A DNA stretch of 64,000 nt from an uncultured Flavobacteriia bacterium (GTDB lineage: Bacteria; Bacteroidota; Bacteroidia; Flavobacteriales_D; Crocinitomicaceae). Below the pieces are notes generated by a model that did no database searches, was not told the DNA's origin, and saw nothing but the letters and a program-made list of their open reading frames with translations. Position 1 is the first letter of the stretch, and each line of letters opens with the position of its first letter. Positions 35,858 to 43,766 of the stretch are shown in pieces. The stretch spans positions 124,001-188,000 of the forward strand of contig CALJTX010000020.1 in the NCBI GenBank assembly GCA_937975705.1, given 5' to 3'. Made by a program: the position numbers and the translations under genes.

Positions 35858-37675
35858 ATGAAAAAAATTATACTCTTTGTAAGCGCACTTGCTTCTGTAG
35901 CCTATGCTCAAAAAGCGCCGCGTATCCAGACCTTCCAGGAATTAGTAAAGGCACCTAAAGTGGCTACTGAAGCTGCCGACGAAAAAATCCTTGGTGTAAC
36001 ACTTTGGTCAGACGACTTTTCAACTCCAGCAAACTGGACCCTCGACAACTCTGGTCAGAGCGGTATTGATTTTGGTTGGAATATCAACAACAACAACGAT
36101 GGTTGGTGGGCTACAAGTGGTATTGCCTCTACTTCAGGCGGTAACTATGCAGAGCTAGTCAATGGTGATCCAACAGCATCTCCAGCAACTCAAGCATTGA
36201 ATGTTGTCTATACACTCACCACTGCTCAGCCAATTGACATCGCGGCATTAGGCGGGAGCAACCAAGTTTCTTTGCAATTTCAACAATATGGTGCGCGTTT
36301 CAACGACCTTCAAGAAATGCAAATTTCTACAGATGGCACTACATGGGTTACTGTCGGAAACAACCTAGACAAAACTGTTTTGTCTTCAGCAGGAGGTTCG
36401 GCTTACGCCAATCCAGATACCAAAATCATCAACTTGGCTACGTTTTTAACGGCTACGCCTAGTCCTATTTGGGTTCGTTTTTCTTGGACAACAAACTACC
36501 CGGCTTCAGCTACTAATCCAAACGTTTGGGTTACTTATGGCTGGTATATCGACGACGTTAAAATCGTGACAAACCCAACCAATGATCTTTCTGTAACTTC
36601 AACTTTCTGGGGTACAGCTGGTTTGCCTTATTTCCAAATCCCTGACGAGCAAGTTACCGAAATCGGTTTTGCTGCTGACGTATTCAACGGCGGTGTTAAT
36701 ACACAATCAAACGTAAAATTGAACATCAATGCCAACAACGGCGCTTGGACAGGTTCATCTGCTCCAGTTAGTATCAACTCACTTGATACAGCTGCAATTG
36801 AATTAACGACATTCTATACACCACCTGCAACACCAGGTAACATCTCTATCACACGTTCTATTACTGCTGATTCAACAGACGATATTCCTGCTAACAACGC
36901 GATGGCAAATATTGATTTTGCTGTTACTGACTTTATTTATGCACGTGACAACGGTACGCCTTCTGGCAATACTTCTAACGGTACAGATGGTTTTGAATCA
37001 GGTAACCTATTCGACATTTTCCAAGATGCTACGCTTAAAGCAATCAACGTGCGTTTGCCAGGAGGAGCTTCAGGAGCAACTGTTGGAACAGAAATTTTTG
37101 TGAAGTTGTATTCAGTTGATGCCACTACAGGTGACTTCATGTTCGAATCAGAGTCAGCACCACTTGTTTTGGCTGCTAACAACCTCAATGTTAACTTGGT
37201 GATGGAATTAGAGCCATATGTAGATGTATTTGCGGGCACAACATACTTAGCCGTAGTTGGTTCATATTCTACTGGTTTGCGTGTTTCTAACGCAGGAAAG
37301 TCAGAACCACAAACTACATTCTTCCTAGACATGGCAGACAACACTTGGTACTACTCAACCAACACGCCAATGGTTCGCATGAATTTCGACCCAATTTTGA
37401 ACGTAGCTGAACAAACAGAATTGAGCCAAGCAGTAGTTATGCCAAACCCTACAGCTGCAAATGCAGCGTTGCGTTTTGAATTGAAAAACACCAGCGACGT
37501 CACTATCGTTGTAACAGACCTTACAGGTAAAGTGATGCAAGCAAATGAACTGATGCAATTGGCAGCAGGCGCACAAGAAGTCTCTTTAGCTTCTGAGCAA
37601 TGGGCTGCAGGTATCTATACAGTGAGCATTACTTCAAACGGTAGCACACTTACTAAGAAATTCGTGAAACGTTAA
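35858..37675 (+). CDS. T9SS-secreted protein with choice-of-anchor/MAM-like N-terminal domain
   Basis: The 605-residue protein has a signal peptide (MKKIILFVSALASVAYAQ) and a short linker, then a jelly-roll-like domain (about 45-250: WSDDFSTPANWTLDN, GNYAELVNGDP, VSLQFQQYGARF, WVRFSWTTNY, GWYIDDVKIVT), which is the pattern of MAM-like or choice-of-anchor J domains. A middle section (about 255-510) with CARDB-like character (NGGVNTQSNVKLNI) follows, then a T9SS type A sorting domain (MPNPTAANAALRF, VTDLTGKVMQ, GIYTVSI, ending KKFVKR). Such proteins are secreted and attached to the surface. No peptidase or hydrolase motif was seen, so the catalytic role, if any, is unknown. Transcribed alone, ending in a strong terminator. 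Confidence 0.86.
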   Translation: MKKIILFVSALASVAYAQKAPRIQTFQELVKAPKVATEAADEKILGVTLWSDDFSTPANWTLDNSGQSGIDFGWNINNNNDGWWATSGIASTSGGNYAELVNGDPTASPATQALNVVYTLTTAQPIDIAALGGSNQVSLQFQQYGARFNDLQEMQISTDGTTWVTVGNNLDKTVLSSAGGSAYANPDTKIINLATFLTATPSPIWVRFSWTTNYPASATNPNVWVTYGWYIDDVKIVTNPTNDLSVTSTFWGTAGLPYFQIPDEQVTEIGFAADVFNGGVNTQSNVKLNINANNGAWTGSSAPVSINSLDTAAIELTTFYTPPATPGNISITRSITADSTDDIPANNAMANIDFAVTDFIYARDNGTPSGNTSNGTDGFESGNLFDIFQDATLKAINVRLPGGASGATVGTEIFVKLYSVDATTGDFMFESESAPLVLAANNLNVNLVMELEPYVDVFAGTTYLAVVGSYSTGLRVSNAGKSEPQTTFFLDMADNTWYYSTNTPMVRMNFDPILNVAEQTELSQAVVMPNPTAANAALRFELKNTSDVTIVVTDLTGKVMQANELMQLAAGAQEVSLASEQWAAGIYTVSITSNGSTLTKKFVKR

Positions 37676-37686
37676 TTTCTTTAAAC

Positions 37687-37694
37687 TAAATTTG
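37687..37694 (+). promoter_or_regulatory. Candidate -7 box ahead of the YqaA-like gene
   Basis: TAAATTTG matches TAnnTTTG exactly. A weak TTCG (37661-37664) is the only -33 candidate. Transcripts starting here would begin at or within the hairpin that terminates the upstream gene. Confidence 0.3.
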
Positions 37695-37719
37695 AAAAGC
37701 CGGGCAACCGGCTTTTTTT
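37695..37719 (+). terminator. Intrinsic terminator after the 35858 gene
   Basis: AAAAGCCGG and CCGGCTTTTTTT enclose a GCAA tetraloop, with the T tract ending six bases before the next ATG. Confidence 0.9.
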
Positions 37720-37725
37720 GTACAC

Positions 37726-38154
37726 ATGAGTTTCGAAATCGGATATTTAGGATTGTTTTTGGCTAGCTTTTTGGCAGCAACTATTTTGCCCGTGGCCTCA
37801 GAAATATTTTTGGCAACCATGTTAACGATGGGTTATGAACCCTGGACTTGCATTGGAGTAGCAACTGTAGGCAACACAACCGGAGCTTGGTTGAATTACG
37901 GAATAGGGTATTTAGGCAAGCCAAGTTGGCTTCAAAAGTTGGGTGCTAAACAAGAGGCTATTGATCGGTGGCAAGGGCAAATCCAGCGCCATGGAAGTTG
38001 GATGGCATTGCTTTGTTGGCTTCCGTTAATTGGCGACGTTATTGGCATTGCATTGGGATTCTTTCGGGCACCTTGGTTACCTACATTTCTTTTGATGGGT
38101 GTCGGGAAGTTGTTTCGCTACCTTTTGGTATGGGCAGGTTATTATCTTTGGTAA
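37726..38154 (+). CDS. YqaA/DedA-type SNARE-associated membrane protein
   Basis: The 142-residue protein is highly hydrophobic with about four membrane segments: LGLFLASFLAATILPVASE at the N-terminus, a middle pair around GNTTGAWLNYGIGYLG, and a C-terminal LPTFLLMGVGKLFRYLLVW. The segments LPVASEIF, VATVGNTTGAWLNYGIG and LLCWLPLIGDVIGIALGFF match the VTT/SNARE-assoc core of the YqaA group. Members act in the inner membrane as lipid scramblase-like or undecaprenyl phosphate recycling proteins, but the YqaA group is poorly characterised. It sits directly behind the preceding gene's terminator. Its 3' end overlaps that of the convergent S41 peptidase gene by 13 bases. Confidence 0.85.
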   Translation: MSFEIGYLGLFLASFLAATILPVASEIFLATMLTMGYEPWTCIGVATVGNTTGAWLNYGIGYLGKPSWLQKLGAKQEAIDRWQGQIQRHGSWMALLCWLPLIGDVIGIALGFFRAPWLPTFLLMGVGKLFRYLLVWAGYYLW

Positions 38155-39626
38155 GTCTTTAGGTATTCCAAAAACGGATCGCGCTGCTCAATGATATCCT
38201 CTCTTGTCGCTTTGATCAGAATATCCGGACTGATCGCAGAAAGAATGCGATCTTGTATATGAAAAGGCGTAAATTTTAAGGTGGCCACCATCACATCGAT
38301 TTTTGAATTTTTTAACGAAATGATGGCTGGATTTCCGAAAGTGCCACCCATTCCGCCCATACACGGCGTGCCCAGAATTTTGCCGCGCTCAATGTGCTTG
38401 AACCATGCCGCAAACAACACAGAGGCCGACATCGAATTCCCATTCAGAACGAGGTTGCAGTCACCCTTAAAAACATAATTGCGGTCGTTTTCAGGAATGT
38501 AGTCGTATACAATGGTCTTGGTGGCTCCTTTGGGTAATTTATAAAAGTCGTATTCTTTTGAGATGAGCCCGTTTGGATAGACATTCTTGGCGCGGTTTTC
38601 AAACTGCATTTGCTGCATGGGGCTTAATAATGCAAAGCGATCGTAATTACTGCGTTTATAGAGGTAATTTGTTTTTACAGCCGTTTGTTTGGTATTGATA
38701 TAGCTGAAAAGATATTCTTCGGCACGTAAAAGCCCGCCTAGATTATTGCGCAGATCTATATAAATAGTGGTACAGCGGCGTTCTTGTACTTCGTCAAAGA
38801 AGGCATCGACTTGCTTTTTATATAAGTTGAGTGAAAGGGGCTGAAAGGATTCAACAACGAGAATACCATTGTTATTTTCATCAAAAGAGTAATGTACTTC
38901 TTCATCTGGTGCGCTGAAAATTCCTGCTAAAAAATACTTCCATGAAGTGCTATATGCGATGTCTTTATTGAGCGTATCTCCTGCGGGAGTCACCATCTTT
39001 ACCTTGGCGCTTTTTGCCTGCCTTAAATTCATGCAAAGCAGGTTGTACACCACTCCAATATATTCGCAAGCCACTTCTTCTTTCGCTGCGGTAGCATCTC
39101 CTTCACTCAAACTGAGGGCTAGGGCGTAGGCATACAATTGGTCGACACTAAAGGTATCAATTTGCAAGAGTTCTGCACCGATAATGAACGCTGGATTAAA
39201 GGCCCCGCTGATGTAGAATTTGTCATTGATGGTCTCTACAAAAAAAGGTAGCACTTTGCGCTGTCCGTTGACTTGGTAAAGAAATTGTTTGGGATTGATG
39301 CCAGTATGTGAATCTTTGAGTGCAATGAGATAGGTATTCAAGACAAGGGTGAAGTCAAATACACTGATTGGCTTGGTTATTTTTGATTTGGCTTGATTAT
39401 ACGCCTCACTGAGGTCGTTTAGGTTTCCGTAGTAGGTGGGGTTGGGGTGCGTTTCTAAAATATGCTTGTGCAACTGTGCTAAATCAGCTTGCATGGCCTC
39501 TGGGCATAAAAATGTTTTGGCAGCCAGTTCTTTTTTAGGTCTAAAACTACTTTGACACTCTTGTGCATAGCCCATTGCGCAACAGAGAAAAATAATAGCA
39601 AAAGAAGTCCATTGGCGCATGTGCAT
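38142..39626 (-). CDS. S41 family peptidase (secreted or periplasmic)
   Basis: The 494-residue protein has a signal peptide (MRQWTSFAIIFLCCAMGYAQ; the frame allows a start two codons earlier). A region rich in aromatic residues follows, then the C-terminal S41/tail-specific protease core: YIDLRNNLGGLL (the DLRxNxGG motif) and NGNSMSASVLFAAWF with the catalytic Ser, then KILGTPCMGGMGG. No PDZ domain is obvious, so it belongs to the PDZ-less group common in Bacteroidota. It likely degrades or processes envelope proteins; substrate unknown. It is transcribed away from the small lipoprotein gene at 39657 and runs into the YqaA-like gene from the other side. Confidence 0.85.
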   Translation of the reverse strand: MHMRQWTSFAIIFLCCAMGYAQECQSSFRPKKELAAKTFLCPEAMQADLAQLHKHILETHPNPTYYGNLNDLSEAYNQAKSKITKPISVFDFTLVLNTYLIALKDSHTGINPKQFLYQVNGQRKVLPFFVETINDKFYISGAFNPAFIIGAELLQIDTFSVDQLYAYALALSLSEGDATAAKEEVACEYIGVVYNLLCMNLRQAKSAKVKMVTPAGDTLNKDIAYSTSWKYFLAGIFSAPDEEVHYSFDENNNGILVVESFQPLSLNLYKKQVDAFFDEVQERRCTTIYIDLRNNLGGLLRAEEYLFSYINTKQTAVKTNYLYKRSNYDRFALLSPMQQMQFENRAKNVYPNGLISKEYDFYKLPKGATKTIVYDYIPENDRNYVFKGDCNLVLNGNSMSASVLFAAWFKHIERGKILGTPCMGGMGGTFGNPAIISLKNSKIDVMVATLKFTPFHIQDRILSAISPDILIKATREDIIEQRDPFLEYLKTYQR

Positions 39627-39642
39627 TTCTACGAGATTGTTT

Positions 39643-39650
39643 TAAATTTG
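39643..39650 (+). promoter_or_regulatory. -7 box six bases ahead of the lipoprotein start codon
   Basis: TAAATTTG is a perfect TAnnTTTG; the A of the ATG lies seven bases after it, so the transcript would be leaderless or almost so. No convincing -33 TTTG was found at 19-21 bases. Confidence 0.45.
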
Positions 39651-39656
39651 TTCAGT

Positions 39657-39923
39657 ATGAGTCTTATAAAATTAAGCATTTCTTTTCTTGCCTCTGTTGC
39701 ATTGTTATCGGCCTGTTCACAGCCTGATCAAACACAGTGTGCTTGTCTCAAGCAAGCCCAAAAAGTCAACCGCCTTTCAGCGGTTATTTGGTCTTCAAAT
39801 GCCACACACAACGACACCCTTTTATTGAAAAAAGCACTTCAAAAAAAGCAAGCCGTTTGTAAAAAATTAGAACAGAGCGCTCCTGAAGCCCTTCAAAATT
39901 TAAAAGAGGCATGCCAACAATAA
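39657..39923 (+). CDS. Small lipoprotein of unknown function
   Basis: The 88-residue product has a lipoprotein signal peptide with the lipobox LLSAC (MSLIKLSISFLASVALLSAC). The rest is short and hydrophilic with four further cysteines (QCACLKQAQ, KKQAVCKKLEQ, LKEACQQ) and looks helical. An upstream in-frame ATG at 39552 would make a longer product without a usable signal and is rejected. No family was recognised. The gene ends just before the TIGR01777 gene, so the two probably share a transcript. Confidence 0.75.
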   Translation: MSLIKLSISFLASVALLSACSQPDQTQCACLKQAQKVNRLSAVIWSSNATHNDTLLLKKALQKKQAVCKKLEQSAPEALQNLKEACQQ

Positions 39924-39931
39924 GAGACAAC

Positions 39932-40819
39932 ATGCCAACGGTGCTTATTGCTGGAGGTTCTGGCCTCATTGGCAGTCACCTCACGCGTCATTTCAAAGAC
40001 CGCGGCTTCAGAGTTTACAAACTGACCCGAAAGCCCACCAAACACGGTCATATTTTTTGGGACCCAAAATTAGAGAAGATCAATACGAGTAAGTTGGCTA
40101 AAATTGATGTATTGGTCAATCTTGCCGGTGAAAATATTGGCTCAAAGCGCTGGACATCCCAACGGAAAGCTCAAATTATGTCTTCCCGTGTTGAAGGCAC
40201 CGATTTTTTAGCAACGCTCATTCCGCAAATGACCAACCTCAAGTATTATGTTGGGGCTTCTGGTGTCAATTGCTATGAGGATGTACCGGGTAAAATATTT
40301 AGAGAAGAAGATCCTTATGGCACTGATTTTTTGGCTACCGTTGTCAAAGAGTGGGAGGCTGCACATCAACGTGTACTGAATCAGGTACCCGGATCCATAC
40401 TCCGCATTTCCATGGTATTGTCTAAACACGGTGGCTCTTTGCACCTCATGAAACAACCGGTTTATTGGGGAATTGGCGCACCAATTGGTCGGGGCAGCCA
40501 AAATAGTCCTTGGGTACATATTGACGATTTGTGCCGCTTGGTATTGTTTGCCCATGAAAATAACCTGCAAGGCACATACAATGTACTGGGTGCAAATGCG
40601 ACCAATTTAGAAATGACGCAACGCTTGGCAAAATGGTTGAAAAGACCTCTTTTTATGCCAAACATCCCCGCCTTCTTTTTGCGCTTATTGCTTGGCGAAC
40701 GCGCAATTTTAGTATTGGCAGATCTGAAGGCCAGCAATCAAAAAGTCAAAGACGCAGGCTTCACCTTTAAATATACTTCACTAGACAGCGTCTTCAAGTC
40801 CTTTTTTAAGAAGGGATAG
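39932..40819 (+). CDS. TIGR01777 family (SDR, epimerase-like) protein
   Basis: The 295-residue protein begins with the dinucleotide-binding motif GGSGLIGSHL right after MPTVLIA. The rest fits the YfcH/TIGR01777 group: VNLAGENIGSKRWT, SGVNCYE, LRISMVLSKHGG, GSQNSPWVHIDDLCRL. The frame opens seven codons earlier (39911), inside the preceding gene. The ATG at 39932 places the nucleotide-binding strand at the usual position and is preferred. The family is related to nucleotide-sugar epimerases, but its substrate is unknown. The next gene is convergent with only three bases between the stop codons. Confidence 0.9.
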   Translation: MPTVLIAGGSGLIGSHLTRHFKDRGFRVYKLTRKPTKHGHIFWDPKLEKINTSKLAKIDVLVNLAGENIGSKRWTSQRKAQIMSSRVEGTDFLATLIPQMTNLKYYVGASGVNCYEDVPGKIFREEDPYGTDFLATVVKEWEAAHQRVLNQVPGSILRISMVLSKHGGSLHLMKQPVYWGIGAPIGRGSQNSPWVHIDDLCRLVLFAHENNLQGTYNVLGANATNLEMTQRLAKWLKRPLFMPNIPAFFLRLLLGERAILVLADLKASNQKVKDAGFTFKYTSLDSVFKSFFKKG

Positions 40820-40822
40820 TAC

Positions 40823-41674
40823 TTATTCTATTCTAAGGAGCTCACCGCAATAAAGCGTTTTTTCTGTCTGACTTTCTAGGTAAAGTTCGGTGTGTTCGGC
40901 ACGGCGCCCTTCAAAATACATATCGGCTAACTCGGTCAGGAGATTGGCCTCAATAGAGGGCGAGTAGGTGTTGAGGGTGAGGCGCCCGGAGGGGCTAAGT
41001 ATTTGTGCACAAGCGGCAAAAAGCTGATCGATTTTATCTTCTAGTTTCCACTTTTCTCCTTTGACGCCGTTGCCCCATGCGGGTGGGTCCATGAGGATGT
41101 AGTTGTATTGATGTCCGCGTCGCGCTTCTCGTTCAGCAAATTTGAGGGCATCTTCTAGTACCCAATGGATATTGAGCAGTCGGCTAGCGTCCATGTTTTG
41201 GCTGGCCCAGTTCAAGATAGATTTAGAAGAATCGATGTGAAAAGTGTCGGCACCTTTGAGCCTAGCCATGCAACTTGCTGCGCCGGTATAGGCAAAAAGA
41301 TTGAGAAATTTGTCGTCTGAACCCACGTGGGCATCGATGTGCGCCCAATTAATTGCTTGCTCGGGGAAGAGGCCGACATGTTTGAATGTGGAAGTGCCGA
41401 GCACAAACTTTAAGCGACCATACGAGATTTGCCATTCTGTTGGCGCATCTTTCTTAAGGGCTTTCCAGCGACCTGCTTTACCTGGACTTTCTGTGAATTC
41501 CCAATGAGCCATTTCTTTCCATTCGGTAAACGGCTTGCCACTGTGAAAATAAGCTTGAACATCGGGTCTGATGGTAATGACCTTGCCCCAGCGTTCAAGT
41601 TTTTTACCACCTCCGGCATCAATTAATTGGTAATCTGGCCAGGTAGGCGCTATGGCGCGAGGCGGTTGAGACAT
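40823..41674 (-). CDS. Class I SAM-dependent methyltransferase (RlmI-like, Methyltrans_SAM type)
   Basis: The 283-residue protein carries the Rossmann-type SAM-binding core: FLNLFAYTGAASCMARLKGAD (motif I), HIDSSKSILNWASQN, and the catalytic DPPAWGNGVKGEKW, as in the DPPxFG motif of the Methyltrans_SAM family. That family includes rRNA cytosine methyltransferases of the RlmI/RlmK type, though here an N-terminal PUA domain is not evident. A frame extension to 41707 is rejected because the ATG at 41674 lies one base beyond the preceding stop codon, a normal translational coupling arrangement. The substrate is probably 23S rRNA but is not proven by the sequence. Confidence 0.85.
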   Translation of the reverse strand: MSQPPRAIAPTWPDYQLIDAGGGKKLERWGKVITIRPDVQAYFHSGKPFTEWKEMAHWEFTESPGKAGRWKALKKDAPTEWQISYGRLKFVLGTSTFKHVGLFPEQAINWAHIDAHVGSDDKFLNLFAYTGAASCMARLKGADTFHIDSSKSILNWASQNMDASRLLNIHWVLEDALKFAEREARRGHQYNYILMDPPAWGNGVKGEKWKLEDKIDQLFAACAQILSPSGRLTLNTYSPSIEANLLTELADMYFEGRRAEHTELYLESQTEKTLYCGELLRIE

Positions 41675-41675
41675 A

Positions 41676-42257
41676 TTAACGCATTTTAGGGGTTTTCTTG
41701 CGACCACCCGTCATTTGGGCCATACGCATTTGATTTTTGGAAGGCGCCATCTGAAGTTGTTGTTGTAACATCTTGATTTGATCGCGCAACATGCCGTTTT
41801 TATCGTGTTTTTTGGCTTCTGCAAGCAGCGCCAATGCTTCTGGGCGTCGGCCCGTTTGGGCACAGATGCCAGCTAAATGCATGCGTGCTACAGCGTTGTC
41901 CTCTTTTTGACGCAAGCCCAAGTTTATGGCTTTGCGCAAGAGTTGTTCGGAGGTCGCAAAACCTAGTTCTTGTGCACCAAGTACCGCTTTGAGATAGAGA
42001 ATGTAGGCATGTTGCTTTTTTGGCAATAAATGCGGGTGTGTAATTTTGTTGATATACGCTTTGGCTTTGTCTTGATTGCCCACACGCATTTGATTGAGCG
42101 CTAAAATCATGTTCTCATTTCTAAAAAATGAAAGGATGATAAGCGCAGTGATGAAAATAAAGAAGATGCCCCAACCCCAGTGTCCGGATACAAAGAGGTA
42201 AACATTGAAGAAAGTGGCAACAAGTGCCAAAACGATGCGGATGATAAATGCGGTCAT
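41676..42257 (-). CDS. TPR-repeat membrane protein of unknown function
   Basis: The 193-residue protein has two membrane segments at the N-terminus (IIRIVLALVATFFNVYLFV and WGIFFIFITALIILSFF), then a cytoplasmic or periplasmic helical part with TPR-like pairs (NQDKAKAYINKI, ATSEQLLRKAINLGLR, RPEALALLAEAKK). It ends in a very basic tail rich in Met and Lys (MTGGRKKTPKMR). It sits between a RidA gene (3-base gap) and the methyltransferase gene (1-base gap), so the three form an operon. No specific family name is recognised. Confidence 0.7.
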   Translation of the reverse strand: MTAFIIRIVLALVATFFNVYLFVSGHWGWGIFFIFITALIILSFFRNENMILALNQMRVGNQDKAKAYINKITHPHLLPKKQHAYILYLKAVLGAQELGFATSEQLLRKAINLGLRQKEDNAVARMHLAGICAQTGRRPEALALLAEAKKHDKNGMLRDQIKMLQQQLQMAPSKNQMRMAQMTGGRKKTPKMR

Positions 42258-42260
42258 AGG

Positions 42261-42698
42261 TTAAGATTCAATTGTGGCAATACATTTAAGTTCGATGGCA
42301 ATAGGTGTGGGTAGCGAGGAAATCTCGACAGTTGTGCGGCACGGCAGGTTGTCTTTGAAGTATTCTGCGTACAGTTTGTTATAGGTATGGAAATCACGTT
42401 TCATATTGACTAAAAACACAGTGACGTCAACGAGTTGCTCCCAACTAGAACCAGATGCTTCTAGAATGATGCGCACGTTTTCAAATACGCTGCGACATTG
42501 TGCTTCAAAATCAAAGGTGATAAAATTACCGTTGTGATCTAGCTTGAGCCCCGGGACAGAAGAGTCATTGGCATCTGAGCCCGCAACGCGAGGTCCAACA
42601 CCTGATAAAAATAACAAATTGCCCACGCGGCGCGCGTGCGGATACAGACCTACTGGTTTGGGAGCGTTGTCTGTAGAGATACGTTCATTTACTGACAT
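42261..42698 (-). CDS. RidA family deaminase-like protein
   Basis: The 145-residue protein carries the YjgF/RidA pattern: PHARRVGNLLFLSGVGPR, FEAQCRSVFENVRIILEASGSSWEQLVDVTVFLVNM, and the C-terminal CRTTVEISSLPTPIAIELKCIA, with the active-site Arg in PCRTTVE. The KPVGLYPHARR beginning resembles 2-aminomuconate deaminase of tryptophan degradation as well as enamine/imine deaminases. No other kynurenine pathway gene is nearby, so only the family is claimed. The frame extends to 42818, but the start at 42698 gives the usual length and leaves the divergent promoter region free. Confidence 0.85.
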   Translation of the reverse strand: MSVNERISTDNAPKPVGLYPHARRVGNLLFLSGVGPRVAGSDANDSSVPGLKLDHNGNFITFDFEAQCRSVFENVRIILEASGSSWEQLVDVTVFLVNMKRDFHTYNKLYAEYFKDNLPCRTTVEISSLPTPIAIELKCIATIES

Positions 42699-42713
42699 TT
42701 CACGGAATTTACG

Positions 42714-42721
42714 CAAATATA
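42714..42721 (-). promoter_or_regulatory. -7 box for the RidA-TPR-methyltransferase operon
   Basis: TATATTTG on the minus strand matches TAnnTTTG exactly, 15 bases before the chosen start codon. No -33 TTTG at the expected spacing was seen. Confidence 0.4.
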
Positions 42722-42800
42722 GGGAAAGGCGAGCGATTTGAGCAGATCTTAGTATCAAACCCCAATCAAAAGCCAAGATAATTGCGTAAATTCGCTCTAC

Positions 42801-43766
42801 ATGAATGCACAGCAACATCCAGAACTTTCACTAGTGATTCCCACTTTTAACGAAGAGGGAAATGTGCAGCGGCTTTATGAACAAATCAAGGTCGTTTTAG
42901 ACCAACTTCACATCGACGCTTACGAAGTCATTTTTATCGACGACGGCAGCACAGACGCCTCGTTACAGCGCATTGAAGCTTTGCGCAACCAAGATGCGCG
43001 TGTTCATTTTTTACAATTCAGCCGCAATTTTGGTCACCAACATGCCCTAAAGGCTGGTCTTGACCACGCCCGCGGAGCTGCAGTCATCAGCTTGGACGCC
43101 GACCTTCAACATCCGCCAGCACTTATCGCCGATATGGTTCAACTTTGGCGCAATGGCGCTGAGGTGGTTTACACGCGCCGTCAAGACAAACAAAACGTAG
43201 GTTTTTTCAAGAAAATAAGTGCAAAAGCCTTCTACTGGTTAGCCAATCGTTTATCTGAGGTGCCCATTGAAGAGGGCACAGCCGATTTTCGGCTACTCGA
43301 CCGCAAAGTAGTCAGCGCTATCAAATCCTTCAAAGAATCACATCTTTTTTTACGCGGCCTTATTCCTACGTTGGGCTTCAAGCAGGTTGCCCTCGATTAC
43401 GAGCCCGCTGCACGTTTCAGTGGCCGAAGCAAGTATTCGCTTTCCAAAATGTTTCATTTTGCCATCAACGGCATTACTTCTTCTAGCGCCAAACCGCTTT
43501 ATTTCTCCATTTATCTAGGCCTCTTTTTTGCTTTTTTGGCGTTTGTTTATGGGTGCTACGCAATTTACATAGCAGTCTTTACCAATGCTGCTATCACCGG
43601 CTGGACCTCCTTAATTGCATCGGTCTTGTTCATTGGTGGCATTCAAATGATTTTAATTGGTATTGTTGGTATTTATTTAGGCAAGCTTTTTGTGCAGAGC
43701 AAGCAGCGTCCCACTTATATCATCAAAACCGAAACACTCACTTCAGCTGCTCACCATGAAGCCTAA
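42801..43766 (+). CDS. GT2 family polyprenyl-phosphate glycosyltransferase (DPM1/GtrB type)
   Basis: The 321-residue protein has a GT-A domain: SLVIPTFNEEGNV, VIFIDDGSTDAS, RNFGHQHALKAGLDHA, SLDADLQHPP (the DxD-type metal site), and GTADFRLLDRKVV. Two membrane segments occupy the C-terminus (LGLFFAFLAFVYGCYAIYI and SVLFIGGIQMILIGIVGIY). This matches GtrB/ArnC/DPM1-type enzymes that load a sugar on undecaprenyl phosphate for later use on the far side of the inner membrane. The sugar is unknown. Its 3' end overlaps the start of porZ by 11 bases, suggesting that it helps supply glycans to the envelope, possibly to the anionic LPS used by T9SS; that link is inference. Confidence 0.9.
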   Translation: MNAQQHPELSLVIPTFNEEGNVQRLYEQIKVVLDQLHIDAYEVIFIDDGSTDASLQRIEALRNQDARVHFLQFSRNFGHQHALKAGLDHARGAAVISLDADLQHPPALIADMVQLWRNGAEVVYTRRQDKQNVGFFKKISAKAFYWLANRLSEVPIEEGTADFRLLDRKVVSAIKSFKESHLFLRGLIPTLGFKQVALDYEPAARFSGRSKYSLSKMFHFAINGITSSSAKPLYFSIYLGLFFAFLAFVYGCYAIYIAVFTNAAITGWTSLIASVLFIGGIQMILIGIVGIYLGKLFVQSKQRPTYIIKTETLTSAAHHEA

